Source: Robbsia betulipollinis (GTDB taxonomy: Bacteria > Pseudomonadota > Gammaproteobacteria > Burkholderiales > Burkholderiaceae). Taken from it: DNA of 64,000 bases. This document shows positions 53,171-62,731 of this stretch, in pieces (the stretch's first letter is position 1; the number at the start of each line of letters is the position of its first letter). The notes under the pieces are model-generated. The model did not search any database. It was not told where the DNA came from and saw only the letters and a program-made list of their open reading frames with translations. The DNA lies in the NCBI RefSeq assembly GCF_026624755.1, contig NZ_JAPMXC010000001.1:1035219-1099218 (forward strand), read 5' to 3'. The position numbers and the translations under genes are program-made.

Positions 53171-54013
53171 TCAGGAGGTGAGCGCGCACATGATGGCGGG
53201 TAGCCGCAGGTCGTGGTGCGCCGGGTCGGCCGCCGACATCATCCGGTAATCCACCGCGACGCCGGCGCGGCGCAATGCATCGACATACGCGGTTTGCACG
53301 GCCGCCGAGACCACCGCGTCGTCGGGGTCGGTGAGGACGACGATGCCGCGGGGCGCATGCGCGGCGACGTCGGCGACCAGATCCAGCGGGTCGACGAAGT
53401 CGGCATAGCCGGTGACGTCGGTCCGGGCGTTTTCCTCGTTCATTCTTCTGCGCACCGCCAGCACGCCCGAGGCCATCACCGCGCGCCGCACGTCCCTGCG
53501 GCGGCTCAGGAGCGCCGCCACCAGATGCGCGCCGCCGGAAAACCCGCAAAGATCGATGCGGTCCCACGAGAACGCGAGCTTGAGTTGATCGATGGCCGCA
53601 TCCACGAGCGCGATCTCCCGAGGGCGCCGGCGCTGGGTGTGGTCCCCGGACGAGCCGTAGACCCCCGGCCGCGCGAGATGCACGAAAAGACGGCCGGTGG
53701 CGATCGCGTATTGCTCGGCTTCCCGTTGCAGGGAAGCGGGCGAGCGCTGCGCATAGTCGTCGTCGGCCAGCAGCGTCGCATCGAAGCGGCTGCCTCCCAG
53801 CATGTCGCCATCGAGGAAAATCACCGGCGGCAGCGTCGATTGCCGGTCGAACCGGCCATAGAAGCGCAGGTGGTCGGCGCTGCCGTCGATCTCGACCGTC
53901 ACGCAGCCGGGAGGCACGCCCGCGTGCGGGGCGCAGGGCGCCCCGCGCAGCAGGAGGTCGGCGTCGAAGGCCGGTTCCGCGCGCAGGGCATGCAGCGTGG
54001 CGAAGGAGGTCAT
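53171..54013 (-). CDS. Alpha/beta hydrolase-like protein
   Basis: A 280-residue protein with a predicted alpha/beta hydrolase fold. The nucleophile elbow is GFSGG (central Ser), with VVLTDPDDAVV as a probable acid-bearing strand and HHDLRLP near the end as a probable catalytic His. It may be an esterase or peptidase. ATG 54013 is preferred to a TTG 66 bases upstream. Confidence 0.75.
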   Translation of the reverse strand: MTSFATLHALRAEPAFDADLLLRGAPCAPHAGVPPGCVTVEIDGSADHLRFYGRFDRQSTLPPVIFLDGDMLGGSRFDATLLADDDYAQRSPASLQREAEQYAIATGRLFVHLARPGVYGSSGDHTQRRRPREIALVDAAIDQLKLAFSWDRIDLCGFSGGAHLVAALLSRRRDVRRAVMASGVLAVRRRMNEENARTDVTGYADFVDPLDLVADVAAHAPRGIVVLTDPDDAVVSAAVQTAYVDALRRAGVAVDYRMMSAADPAHHDLRLPAIMCALTS

Positions 54014-54144
54014 GGCGGCGTCCGGTGGGGTCTGTGCGGTGATCCAGCGTGGATTCAGGGGAATCCTCGCGCGTGACAACGGGCGGCATGTGTCGACTAT
54101 ACTTCCGAAGCGCGCGATCCGTGACGACGGAGATCATCCATGCG

Positions 54145-54588
54145 ATGGGAGAATCGATCCTGCAAACCTGTCCCTTACGCCTGCTGCCGGGCGACGATTT
54201 GCGCGGCGCCCTCGAAGCGATGGCGCGGGTGCGCGGTTGGCGCGCGGCGTTCGTCATCCAGGGCATCGGCAGTCTGAGCGTCGCGCAATTGCGTTTCGCC
54301 GGCGTCGATGCGCCGGCCACGCTGCGCGGCGACCTGGAAATCCTCACGCTCGCCGGTTCGCTTGCGCCCGATGGCGCACATCTGCACATGAGCGTGGCGG
54401 ATGCGCGCGGGCAGGTCTCGGGAGGACATGTGTCGCCCGGCTGCGCGGTGCGCACGACTGCCGAACTGGTGGTGCTGGTGCTTCCGGAGTACGCGTTTTC
54501 GCGCGAGCGCGATGCGCGAACGGGGTTTCCGGAGTTGATGATCCGGGCGGCCGTTGCCAAGCGGAGCGACGATCCTTGTTCCGGGTAG
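54145..54588 (+). CDS. PPC-domain protein (DUF296)
   Basis: A 147-residue single-domain protein of the plant/prokaryote conserved family: LRLLPGDDLRGALEAMARV, HLHMSVADARGQVSGGHV and ELVVLVLPEYAFSRERD. Bacterial members form trimers; their role is unclear, though plant relatives bind DNA through AT-hooks, absent here. It lies 132 bases from, and divergent to, the hydrolase gene. Confidence 0.87.
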   Translation: MGESILQTCPLRLLPGDDLRGALEAMARVRGWRAAFVIQGIGSLSVAQLRFAGVDAPATLRGDLEILTLAGSLAPDGAHLHMSVADARGQVSGGHVSPGCAVRTTAELVVLVLPEYAFSRERDARTGFPELMIRAAVAKRSDDPCSG

Positions 54589-54643
54589 AACTCCGAAGGT
54601 CGAGCCGGTGGCCGGGCGCCGCCCGTCGAGCCGTCTCCGGTGT

Positions 54644-55942
54644 TTATTTTTCGAATTTCAGCGCGCCGTCGTACCCCGTCATTTCGAGATATCCCCTGCC
54701 GACGCTTTGTCCATTCCGGCGCACGCGAACCGCGCCCTCCCAATACACCGCCCCCGTGGATTGCCGCGAGTCGAGTTCCTGGTCGTCGAACAGCGGGTCG
54801 AGTTGCCAGGTCAGCGCGCCGGTCTTCACCGTCTGCGCGACCGGATAGCGGGCCGCCGTGCGCGGTGACGACCACTCGCGCAGCGGCGTGAACGTTACCG
54901 CATCCGGTCCGAACGCGGTGATCCGTCCGTCGCGTCCACGTAGCGCCGCGTGGGCCCAGACCGCGTGACCGTCGCGCGCCCGCACCTTGAAGGCCATCAG
55001 CGCGGAGCCGTCGTCGAGGTTGGCGCCCAGCCAGTCCCAGCCGGTGGCGTCGGTACTGAGGACCGTGCTCGACCATTCGTGATCGAGCCAGGCGAGGCCG
55101 GTGACGGGCGTCTGGCGGATCGCGCCGCCGTGCTGTCCGGGTGCGAGTGCCCCGGTGCCTTTCCCATCCGCCGCCGTCGCGCTGTCGGTATTCGCGCCGC
55201 CCGCGCCCCCCGTGCCCCCGCCGACGTCGACGTCGACGCCGATCGCACCGCTCACCCGCAGTTGCGGTTCGCTGTAGTAATAACTGGCCTGCGATGCCAG
55301 CGGGCCCTTGCGCGAATACCCGGCGTCGCCCTGCAGCAGCGGCGCCTGGGTGGGCGTCAAGGTCAGATTCAGCGTGAAACCCGCACCCTGGACCGTTGCC
55401 GTATAGTGGCCGTCGGCCGCACGGACGAGATGCCAGTCGTCCAGCTTGACATCGGTACCGGCCTCCCTGGCGTAGGCCAGGTCGAACCCCTGGCGCGCGA
55501 TGCGCTGGTCGTGCAGCAGATGTCCCAGGCCCGGGTCGCTCAATGCCGCATGCGCGATGATCAGCTGCGTTGGCGCGAATGCGCTGGGGTTGGCGGGATC
55601 GGTACCCGTCGCCGAGCGAAAAAAGGTGATCTGGAAGCCGAGCGGGCGGCCGTCCGGCCGCACCAGCCAGCCGGTCGCGTACCACCACTCGGTACGGAAC
55701 GCGGGATGCGCGCCGCCGTCGCGCGGGAAGACGATCGGCCGGCCGGGGACCACGGTGGCGAAAGCGGGGACATGGGAAGACGCGGCGGCGTTCACCGGGG
55801 CGGCATCCACGGGTGCGGCGGCACCGGCCGTGGCGATGGCTCCCGGCAACATGGTGAAACAGGCCGCGCACCAGAGCGCGCGCAAGGCCGCGCACGTGCC
55901 GGCCAGACCGCCGCTGATCGAAGCACGCAAAGGCGCGATCAT
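54644..55942 (-). CDS. CrtC/AttH-like exported protein
   Basis: A 432-residue protein with an N-terminal signal and the lipocalin-like CrtC fold: FRTEWWYATGWLV and ITFFRSATG are hallmarks of hydroxyneurosporene hydratase and AttH. A low-complexity Gly/Ala insert lies mid-protein. No carotenoid genes are present, so an AttH-like envelope role is more likely. Its start overlaps the stop of the permease gene (TGATG), giving coupled expression. Confidence 0.87.
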   Translation of the reverse strand: MIAPLRASISGGLAGTCAALRALWCAACFTMLPGAIATAGAAAPVDAAPVNAAASSHVPAFATVVPGRPIVFPRDGGAHPAFRTEWWYATGWLVRPDGRPLGFQITFFRSATGTDPANPSAFAPTQLIIAHAALSDPGLGHLLHDQRIARQGFDLAYAREAGTDVKLDDWHLVRAADGHYTATVQGAGFTLNLTLTPTQAPLLQGDAGYSRKGPLASQASYYYSEPQLRVSGAIGVDVDVGGGTGGAGGANTDSATAADGKGTGALAPGQHGGAIRQTPVTGLAWLDHEWSSTVLSTDATGWDWLGANLDDGSALMAFKVRARDGHAVWAHAALRGRDGRITAFGPDAVTFTPLREWSSPRTAARYPVAQTVKTGALTWQLDPLFDDQELDSRQSTGAVYWEGAVRVRRNGQSVGRGYLEMTGYDGALKFEK

Positions 55943-58557
55943 CACCAATCCTCCTTGACCGCCCGGATCGCATCGACCGACAGGGCCTTGCGTCCGGCGA
56001 CGACGGCCGTGACGCACGACGCCGCCAGCATGGTCGCGGCAACGATGCCCAGCACCGTCCACGGCATGTGCAGCGACATCGTCCAGTGGAACGACTGCGG
56101 GTTGACGACGTCGATCAGGATCAGGCTGATCGCGAAGCCGAGCACCGCGCCAAGGCCGATGCCCAGCGCGGTCAGCATGCCGCCCTCGGCGGCGAGAATG
56201 CCCAGCACCTGACGGCGCGTGAGCCCGATATGCCGCAGCATGCCGAATTCACGTGCCCGCGCGAGGGTCTGCGCGGAAAACGTGGCGGCCACGCCGAACA
56301 GACCGATGATGATGGCCACGGCTTCGAGCAGATAGGTCACGGCGAAACTGCGGTCGAAGATCGTCAGGGTCTTGGCCCGGATCTCGCCCGGCTGGGCGAA
56401 GCTCAGCGCCGTGCCGAAAGGGAGGCGGCGCAGCGCCGCGATCACCGGACCGACGTCCGCGCCCGGCGCGGTGGTGATCGCGGCATCGGTCACGGTGTCG
56501 TCGTGCGTCAGGCGGCGGTAGTCGGCGCGCCGCAACGCGATCGCGCCGCTCTGGCGCACGTAGTCGCGCCAGATGCCGGCCACGACGAAGCGCGGTTTGT
56601 CGAGGTGGTCCGCGCCGCCGGAGCGCGTGTCCGGCGGCGGCGCGAGCGGCAGGTTCAGCGTCTGTCCGACATGGTAGCCATACAGATCGACCATCGCCTC
56701 GGACACCCAGATGGGGATGTCGCCCGGATGCCAGGCGCCGGGCGGCAGTGCGGACGACGTGAGCTGCAGGCTGGCGCCGGGGTCGCGCGCGTCGATATCG
56801 CGCGCCAGCAGCGCGACGGCGGGGCGGGCGGGGTCGAGCGTCAGGCTTGCGGTTCGCATGAAATCGACGTGTCGCACGCCGGGCGTGGTCGCGATGCGTT
56901 GCTGGTCGCCGGGACCGGCGCCGGCGGTGTCGCCGTTCGGCGCCATGCGGACGTAGAGATCGGCGGACAGCAGATGCGTCAACCAGCCATCGACCGATTC
57001 GCGAAAGCTGGCGACCATCACCGCCATCGCCACGATCAGTGCGAAGCTCGACAGGACGCCGCCCATCGCGATCGCGGCCTGGCCCGGGGCGTTGGCCAGC
57101 CGCGCGAGGGCCAGCGTCGCGACCGTGGCATCGCGCGTGTGCGCGCGCCGGCGCAGCAGCGCGCCGAAGACCAGCGCCGTCACCCGCGGCATCAGCGCGA
57201 TCCCGCCGATGAGCAGCAAGGCGACGGCCAGATAACCGAGAATCGGCACTTCGAACAGCGGCGGAAGTTGCGTCAGCACCGCCGCGGCGACGAAGCAGCC
57301 GAGCGCCGGCCAGGGCGCGGCGAGCGGCGCCAGCGCGTTTTCCTCGCTGCCGGCCTTGAGCGCGGCCGCGGCGCGGGCGCGCGCGGCTTCCGCCGCGGGC
57401 ACCAGACTGCCGGCGACGGCGACGCCCACACCCAGCGCGAAGAAGATCGCGCCGGGGAGCGCCGAGAAATGAATCTGCGGCCGCACGCCGGGGAAGTAGC
57501 CGCCGCCGAGGTCGCTGCCGAACAGCCGCAACGCGGCGGTCGCGAGCGCGTAGCCCACGGCGAGCCCGAGCGCGGCGCCGACGACGCCCAGCAATGCGCC
57601 TTCGCGCAGGACCTGACGCAGCAACTGCCCGCGCGTCCAGCCCAGCACACGCAGCAGCGCGAACTGCGCGCGGCGCCGCACGACGCTTGCCGCCTGGGTC
57701 GAAAAGACCAGGAAAGCACCCGTGAACAGCGCCACCAGCGCCAGCACGTTCATATTGATACGGTAGGCACGCGACAGCCGGTCGGTGCGGCTGTCGATGT
57801 CGCGCGGTTCGGAGACTACCCAGGCGGGCCCGAGGCGCGTCTGGAGCGTGCGCCGGAACGCCTCGCGGTCCACGCCGCGGGCGAGCTTCAGATCGACTCG
57901 CGAGAGTCGTCCCACCAGGCCGAAACGCCATTGCGCGGCGGCGATGTCCATGACGCCGAGGCGCTGTCCGGGACGCGTGCGGACCAGGCCGCCCGCCACC
58001 CGGAACGAACGGTCCGCCGTGCCGCTGCGCAGGCGGATCGCCTGGCCGGGCGCCGCGTCCAGCCACTGTTGCGCGGCGGCGGAGAGGAAGACCGCATCGT
58101 CGGCGAGCGTGTCGAAGGGACGCCCCGCTGCCGGCACGCCGATCAGTTCCGGGGTGAGTCCGGCGGCGCGGAACACGTCCAGTCCGAGCAGCTTGAGCGG
58201 CGCGTCGCGCGCGGGCACCGTGGCATCGAGTTCGAGGACCGGGCTTGCGAGCACGACCCCGGCGAGCGTGGCGAGTTGCGGATAGACGCGTTCGTCGAAG
58301 GTCGCCTGGGTGCCGCGCACTTCCAGATCGGCCTGGCCGGACAGGCTGCGTGCCGCCGCGGAAAACTCGGCGAATGCCGCGCCGTTGATCAGCTGCACGG
58401 CATAGCCGAGCGCCACGCCCAGCGCGATCGTGGCGATCGCCACGCCCACCCGGCCGGGATGGCTGCGCCACTCGGCGCCCAGCAGCCAGCGCGCGAGGGT
58501 GCGCATGCCGGCGGCCGTGGCGCCGCGCGCGCCGGCCGCGCTTGGGTCGTCACGCAT
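55942..58557 (-). CDS. FtsX-type ABC permease, fused double unit
   Basis: An 871-residue permease holding two FtsX-like membrane units in one chain, with a large periplasmic domain between helices. Conserved parts are FALLRVLGWTRGQLLRQV and FGMLRHIGLTRRQVLGI. Att and LolCDE-like systems often use two separate permeases, so this is a fused form. ATG 58557 overlaps the ATPase gene by eight bases. It probably moves lipids or peptides in the envelope. Confidence 0.9.
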   Translation of the reverse strand: MRDDPSAAGARGATAAGMRTLARWLLGAEWRSHPGRVGVAIATIALGVALGYAVQLINGAAFAEFSAAARSLSGQADLEVRGTQATFDERVYPQLATLAGVVLASPVLELDATVPARDAPLKLLGLDVFRAAGLTPELIGVPAAGRPFDTLADDAVFLSAAAQQWLDAAPGQAIRLRSGTADRSFRVAGGLVRTRPGQRLGVMDIAAAQWRFGLVGRLSRVDLKLARGVDREAFRRTLQTRLGPAWVVSEPRDIDSRTDRLSRAYRINMNVLALVALFTGAFLVFSTQAASVVRRRAQFALLRVLGWTRGQLLRQVLREGALLGVVGAALGLAVGYALATAALRLFGSDLGGGYFPGVRPQIHFSALPGAIFFALGVGVAVAGSLVPAAEAARARAAAALKAGSEENALAPLAAPWPALGCFVAAAVLTQLPPLFEVPILGYLAVALLLIGGIALMPRVTALVFGALLRRRAHTRDATVATLALARLANAPGQAAIAMGGVLSSFALIVAMAVMVASFRESVDGWLTHLLSADLYVRMAPNGDTAGAGPGDQQRIATTPGVRHVDFMRTASLTLDPARPAVALLARDIDARDPGASLQLTSSALPPGAWHPGDIPIWVSEAMVDLYGYHVGQTLNLPLAPPPDTRSGGADHLDKPRFVVAGIWRDYVRQSGAIALRRADYRRLTHDDTVTDAAITTAPGADVGPVIAALRRLPFGTALSFAQPGEIRAKTLTIFDRSFAVTYLLEAVAIIIGLFGVAATFSAQTLARAREFGMLRHIGLTRRQVLGILAAEGGMLTALGIGLGAVLGFAISLILIDVVNPQSFHWTMSLHMPWTVLGIVAATMLAASCVTAVVAGRKALSVDAIRAVKEDW

Positions 58558-59362
58558 GGTCGTGACCGGGAAGGCGCGTATCGGGGCTGCTGCCTGGCTC
58601 GTGCGCGTCGCGCCCGTCGTCACCCGCGCGCGCGTCGTGCAGACCGCCGGCGCGCAGGATCAGCACCCGGTCCGCGCTGGCCGCCGCCTGCGTGGAATGG
58701 GTGACCATGATGGCGGCGGCGCCGGTTGCCTTGATTTCCGCGCGCAGCAGCGCGAGCACCTCGTGCGCGGTGTCCGGATCGAGGTTGCCGGTGGGTTCGT
58801 CGGCGAGGATCAGGCGGGGACGGTGCGCCAGCGCGCGGGCGATGGCCACGCGCTGCAGTTCGCCGCCCGACAACTGGCGGGGGAAGTCCCCGCCGCGGCC
58901 GCGCAGGCCGACGGCGTCGAGCATTTCTGTTGCGCGTGCGCGCGGCAGACCGTTGAGCAACAGCGGCACGGCGACGTTCTGCGCGAGCGTGAGATGCGGC
59001 AGCACGTGAAAGGCCTGGAACACGAAACCGAGTTTGCCGCGTCGCAGCCGCGTGGCCGCATCGTCGTCGAGTTGCGTCATGGGCATGCCGTCGATGCGCA
59101 CCTCGCCGCTGTCGGCGGTGTCCAGGCCCGCGATCAGATTGAGCAGCGTCGATTTGCCGACCCCGGAGTCGCCCATCACGGCCACGAACTCCCCGGAGGC
59201 GAGCGTGAAGTCCAGGTGGTCGAGGACGACCCGGCCGCTGCCGTAGGTCTTGCTCAGGCCGCGGCATTCGAGCGCGGGCGCGGCGCGGGTGGGGCCGCCA
59301 AGGGCTGAAGCGGCCGGGGCGGCGCGGGGACCGGAGACGGCGGCGCGGTTGTCGAGAGTCAT
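58550..59362 (-). CDS. ABC transporter ATPase, LolD/MacB-like
   Basis: A 270-residue ATPase with Walker A GDSGVGKST, signature LSGGELQRVAIARA, Walker B LILADEPTGNLDP and the switch His in VTHS. It matches LolD/MacB-type proteins that pair with FtsX permeases. It is first in the operon with the permease and CrtC-like genes. The N terminus carries about 40 low-complexity residues, so the start is uncertain. Confidence 0.92.
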   Translation of the reverse strand: MTLDNRAAVSGPRAAPAASALGGPTRAAPALECRGLSKTYGSGRVVLDHLDFTLASGEFVAVMGDSGVGKSTLLNLIAGLDTADSGEVRIDGMPMTQLDDDAATRLRRGKLGFVFQAFHVLPHLTLAQNVAVPLLLNGLPRARATEMLDAVGLRGRGGDFPRQLSGGELQRVAIARALAHRPRLILADEPTGNLDPDTAHEVLALLRAEIKATGAAAIMVTHSTQAAASADRVLILRAGGLHDARAGDDGRDAHEPGSSPDTRLPGHDHA

Positions 59363-59418
59363 GCCGCTAGCATAACGTCGATGGCGCATCCGCGCGTGCC
59401 GTCCGGCGCAAGGGCCGC

Positions 59419-59483
59419 GACGCAGGGCTCCGACGCAGGGCCCCGACGCAGGGCCCCGACGCAGGGCCTTGACACAGGGGCCT
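59419..59483. repeat. 13-bp tandem repeat between divergent genes
   Basis: Five copies of GACGCAGGGCYCC-type units (three near-perfect, the last two degenerate) lie between the divergent ABC operon and the transpeptidase gene, a variable-number-repeat candidate. Confidence 0.9.
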
Positions 59484-59560
59484 GCGCCGGCGCGTTGCGC
59501 GCTTGCCTCGATCGCGCCGATCCCTATCCGCACTGTACGCGACACCGGCGAGGTACTAGA

Positions 59561-60505
59561 ATGCGGCTGGCCGCGAATGCGCGGCTGAAGGTCGGACAGG
59601 TCGGACAGGTCGGACATTTTCGAGGAATGCGCGTGGTCAGAGCAGTACGATGGGGCGTTCGGGCGATGGCCGCCATGGGCCTTGGCCTCGGTCTGACGCC
59701 GTCGCCGGCGCACGCGGCGCACATCGCCGGCGGCGCGGCGCCGGGCGCGCTGGCGTTGCGGCAGACCTTTGTCGACGAGGTGCCGCGGCGCCTGAAGGTA
59801 CCCGCCGTCACGCAGGCCGCCTATGCGGATGTACTGGAACAGGCGCTGACGGCCGGCAAGGCGGGGGCGCTGTCCAACGAGTATGTCGTCCTGGTCGACC
59901 GCAATACGTTCGTCGAGGCCCTCTTCATCTATTTCCGCGCCCGGTCCGGGGACACCTGGCGCCTCATCGGCGCCGCGCCGGTCTCCACCGGCCGCCCGGG
60001 CAGCTACGATCATTTCGTCACGCCGACGGGCGTTTTCGTGCATACGCCCGCCAACATGGATTACCGTGCCGAAGGCACGCTCAACGAAAACCACATTCGC
60101 GGCTACGGCCAGCACGGCATGCGCATCTACGACTTCGGCTGGCAGCAAGGCGAGCGCGGCTGGGGCAAGGGCGGTGTCTCGCAGATGCGGCTGCAGATGC
60201 ACGCGACGGACCCGGACGTACTCGAGCCCCTGCTCGGCATGCGGCATTCGAAAGGGTGCGTGCGCATCCCCGGCGCGTTGAACCAGTTCCTCGACCGGCA
60301 CGGAGTGCTCGATGCCGATTACGACGCGCAATTGCGGGGCGGCCGGTCGATGTGGGTGCTCAAGCCGGAGCGGCAACCCACGCCCTGGGCGGGCCGCTAT
60401 ATGGTGGTCGTCGACACCCGCCAGCATGTGCGGCCGTACTGGTCGCCCCTGCCGGACAGCCGGGCCCGGGCGCGGATGCCCGCGCATGCGGACACCGCCG
60501 ACTGA
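59561..60505 (+). CDS. L,D-transpeptidase family (YkuD) protein
   Basis: A protein of up to 314 residues. The catalytic motif HSKGCVRIP matches the HxxSxGCxRxP pattern with the active Cys. A signal peptide (GLTPSPAHA cleavage) directs it to the periplasm, where such enzymes cross-link peptidoglycan or attach lipoprotein. ATG 59561 has GAGG upstream; ATG 59627 gives a cleaner signal. The first codons include a GTCGGACAG tandem repeat. Confidence 0.85.
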   Translation: MRLAANARLKVGQVGQVGHFRGMRVVRAVRWGVRAMAAMGLGLGLTPSPAHAAHIAGGAAPGALALRQTFVDEVPRRLKVPAVTQAAYADVLEQALTAGKAGALSNEYVVLVDRNTFVEALFIYFRARSGDTWRLIGAAPVSTGRPGSYDHFVTPTGVFVHTPANMDYRAEGTLNENHIRGYGQHGMRIYDFGWQQGERGWGKGGVSQMRLQMHATDPDVLEPLLGMRHSKGCVRIPGALNQFLDRHGVLDADYDAQLRGGRSMWVLKPERQPTPWAGRYMVVVDTRQHVRPYWSPLPDSRARARMPAHADTAD

Positions 60506-60544
60506 ATGTGCGCGGCGGCGTGCGGGCGGCGGCCCCGGCCGCCG

Positions 60545-62542
60545 TCAGGCGAGCGCGTCGCTTTCGGCCGCTGCCGGCGCGCTCTCGGCCGGTGCCGGCG
60601 CGAAAGCGGCGATACCGTTCTCCAGCAGGCCGAGCGCCTGATCCGCCGATACCGGCCGCTGAAAGAAGTAGCCCTGCATCAGATCGCACCCCAGGCTGCG
60701 CAGAATGCCGAGCTGGGCCTGCGTTTCCACGCCCTCGACCACGCAGGCGACGTTCAGGTTGACGCACAGATTCGCGATGCTTCGCACGATCGCACGTCCA
60801 TGTTGGCCGGCTTCGATGTTCGTGACGAAACTGCGATCGATCTTGATCTTGTCCAGCGGCAACTGGTGTACCCGGCTCAGGCTGGAAAAGCCGGTGCCGA
60901 AATCGTCGAGCGAAATCTGCACGCCCAGGGCCTTGAGCGCGTACAAGGCCTCGCGCGCCTGGTCGAAATCGTTGATGATCGCCGTCTCGGTGACCTCGAA
61001 ATCGATACGATGCGGCGCGACGCCACTCGTCTGCGTGATGCCGATGATGCGCGCGAGTGCGCCCTTCGACGTGATGTCGAGCGTCGAAAGGTTGAAGGCG
61101 ATGCGGATGTCCGGCGGGCACGCGCGGGCGAAGGCGAGCGCCTTGCGCAGCAGCACCTCGGTCAGCAGATTGATCAGCCCGCAGCGCTCGGCGATGTCGA
61201 TGAAGGTTGCCGGATCGACCATGCCGAGCGTGGGGTTATGCCAGCGCGCCAGGGCCTCGAACGCGACGATGCGGCGTTGGGTGGTGTCGACGATCGGCTG
61301 AAAGGCGAGGGACATTTCGCTGTCCAGATCCGCCTGACGCAGTTCCTGTTCGACCAGCGCCACCTTGCGCAACTGCGTGGCATGCTCTGCGGAAAACACG
61401 ACGGTGCCGCCGCGCCGATGCTGCTTGGCGAAATAGAGCGCGTAGTCGGCGCGTTCGAGCAGCTGCTCGGCATGGGAGCCGGCGTCGGGATAGATCGCCA
61501 GCCCCAGCGAACCCGACAGACGCACCGTTGCCTTCGGACGGATATAGGGCAATGCCAGCGAATGGCAGATGGCCTCGGCGAGCTGGAGCAAGCCCTCGCG
61601 GTCCCGCGCGCACGGGATGATCATGCCGAATTCGTCTCCGCCCAGGCGCGCGAAGGCGACGTCGGGACGCGCCAGGCCGGTGAGCCGCTTGCCGGTTTCG
61701 GTGAGGACCGCATCGCCCACGCCGTGGCCGTAGAGGTCGTTGATCTGTTTGAAACCGTCGAGGTCGAGCACGCCGACGGCGAAGCTGTGGCCGCTGAGCG
61801 CGCTGCTCGCGAGCAGCGTCTCGATGTCGGCGAAGAAACGCCGCCGGTTCGGCAGCAGCGTCAGGCTGTCGAGATTGGCGAGCTTGAAGTTCTCGTCGCT
61901 CAGGCGCTGCATTTCGTCGCGCTTGTCGACCAGGGATTTCTTCGATTCGATGAGGCTGTTGAAATCGCGGTAGTAGATCAGCAGGATCGTCACCATCGCG
62001 AGCGAGACCAGCAACACGTTGACGGCGATCGCGATCAGCACCGGGTTGCCGCTCATCGCGAAAAAGGCCGTGAACGGCACGATGACGAGTGCCGTCAGCA
62101 GCAGCGCGGCGGCGCGCAGATGCATCAGGCAAAAGATGCAGCCGATGACGGTGAAGGCCATGTAGAAGGCGACATGACCCCGTACGTACGCGTCTCCATA
62201 AGGAAAGAGCGACAGGCTCCAGATCGTGAAGCCCGAGCCTATGAAAAACGTCATGAAAATCGAAGCGCGCAGACGCTGCGTGATTTCGGGATCGGTGAGA
62301 CGTCTTTGACGCCGGCGCCAGGAGATGATGCGTACCATACACAGCGCGCACAGCAGGCAGGGCAGGTAGACTGCCAGCAGGCGCGGCGCGACGTGCCGGT
62401 GGGTAAAGGCCAGCGACGCCGTGTTCACGCTCAGGATGAAGTAGAGCAGGGGAATCTGCCGCGAGAACGCTTCGAACTGCGAGCGCGCGAGCTCGGCGCT
62501 GCGTGGCGCGAAAAAGGACCGGACGGAAAGACGAGAGCGCAT
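60545..62542 (-). CDS. Membrane GGDEF-EAL cyclic-di-GMP protein
   Basis: A 665-residue protein with about six N-terminal helices, a GGDEF domain (LGGDEF intact) and an EAL domain (FEALARW, DDFGTGFSSL, KIDRSFV, EGVET intact). Both cyclase and phosphodiesterase sites look usable, so the net direction cannot be told. ATG 62542 is chosen over a GTG 42 bases upstream. It is convergent with the transpeptidase gene. Confidence 0.93.
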   Translation of the reverse strand: MRSRLSVRSFFAPRSAELARSQFEAFSRQIPLLYFILSVNTASLAFTHRHVAPRLLAVYLPCLLCALCMVRIISWRRRQRRLTDPEITQRLRASIFMTFFIGSGFTIWSLSLFPYGDAYVRGHVAFYMAFTVIGCIFCLMHLRAAALLLTALVIVPFTAFFAMSGNPVLIAIAVNVLLVSLAMVTILLIYYRDFNSLIESKKSLVDKRDEMQRLSDENFKLANLDSLTLLPNRRRFFADIETLLASSALSGHSFAVGVLDLDGFKQINDLYGHGVGDAVLTETGKRLTGLARPDVAFARLGGDEFGMIIPCARDREGLLQLAEAICHSLALPYIRPKATVRLSGSLGLAIYPDAGSHAEQLLERADYALYFAKQHRRGGTVVFSAEHATQLRKVALVEQELRQADLDSEMSLAFQPIVDTTQRRIVAFEALARWHNPTLGMVDPATFIDIAERCGLINLLTEVLLRKALAFARACPPDIRIAFNLSTLDITSKGALARIIGITQTSGVAPHRIDFEVTETAIINDFDQAREALYALKALGVQISLDDFGTGFSSLSRVHQLPLDKIKIDRSFVTNIEAGQHGRAIVRSIANLCVNLNVACVVEGVETQAQLGILRSLGCDLMQGYFFQRPVSADQALGLLENGIAAFAPAPAESAPAAAESDALA

Positions 62543-62731
62543 GACGCGGATCGGGCGACCGATTATCAGATTATGGGAAAGCACGGTAATGCACCCTTGT
62601 AACGGCAGGATCGCGAGAATCTTGATGCCACCGTGGCGGCACCTAGGGTATCCCCGACGTTACGCGGCGTTGCGTGGCGGCGTAATTTCCGCGTCCGGTG
62701 AGCGGACGCGACGTGTGCGCGGGGCAGCGTC

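Noticed and set aside
54644-55942. Carotenoid hydratase gene
   Set aside because: The CrtC fold is clear, but no carotenoid genes are nearby and the ABC operon context favours AttH.
53040-56042. Minus-strand open frame of 1000 codons
   Set aside because: It covers the CrtC-like and hydrolase genes in a different frame and shows no domain of its own.
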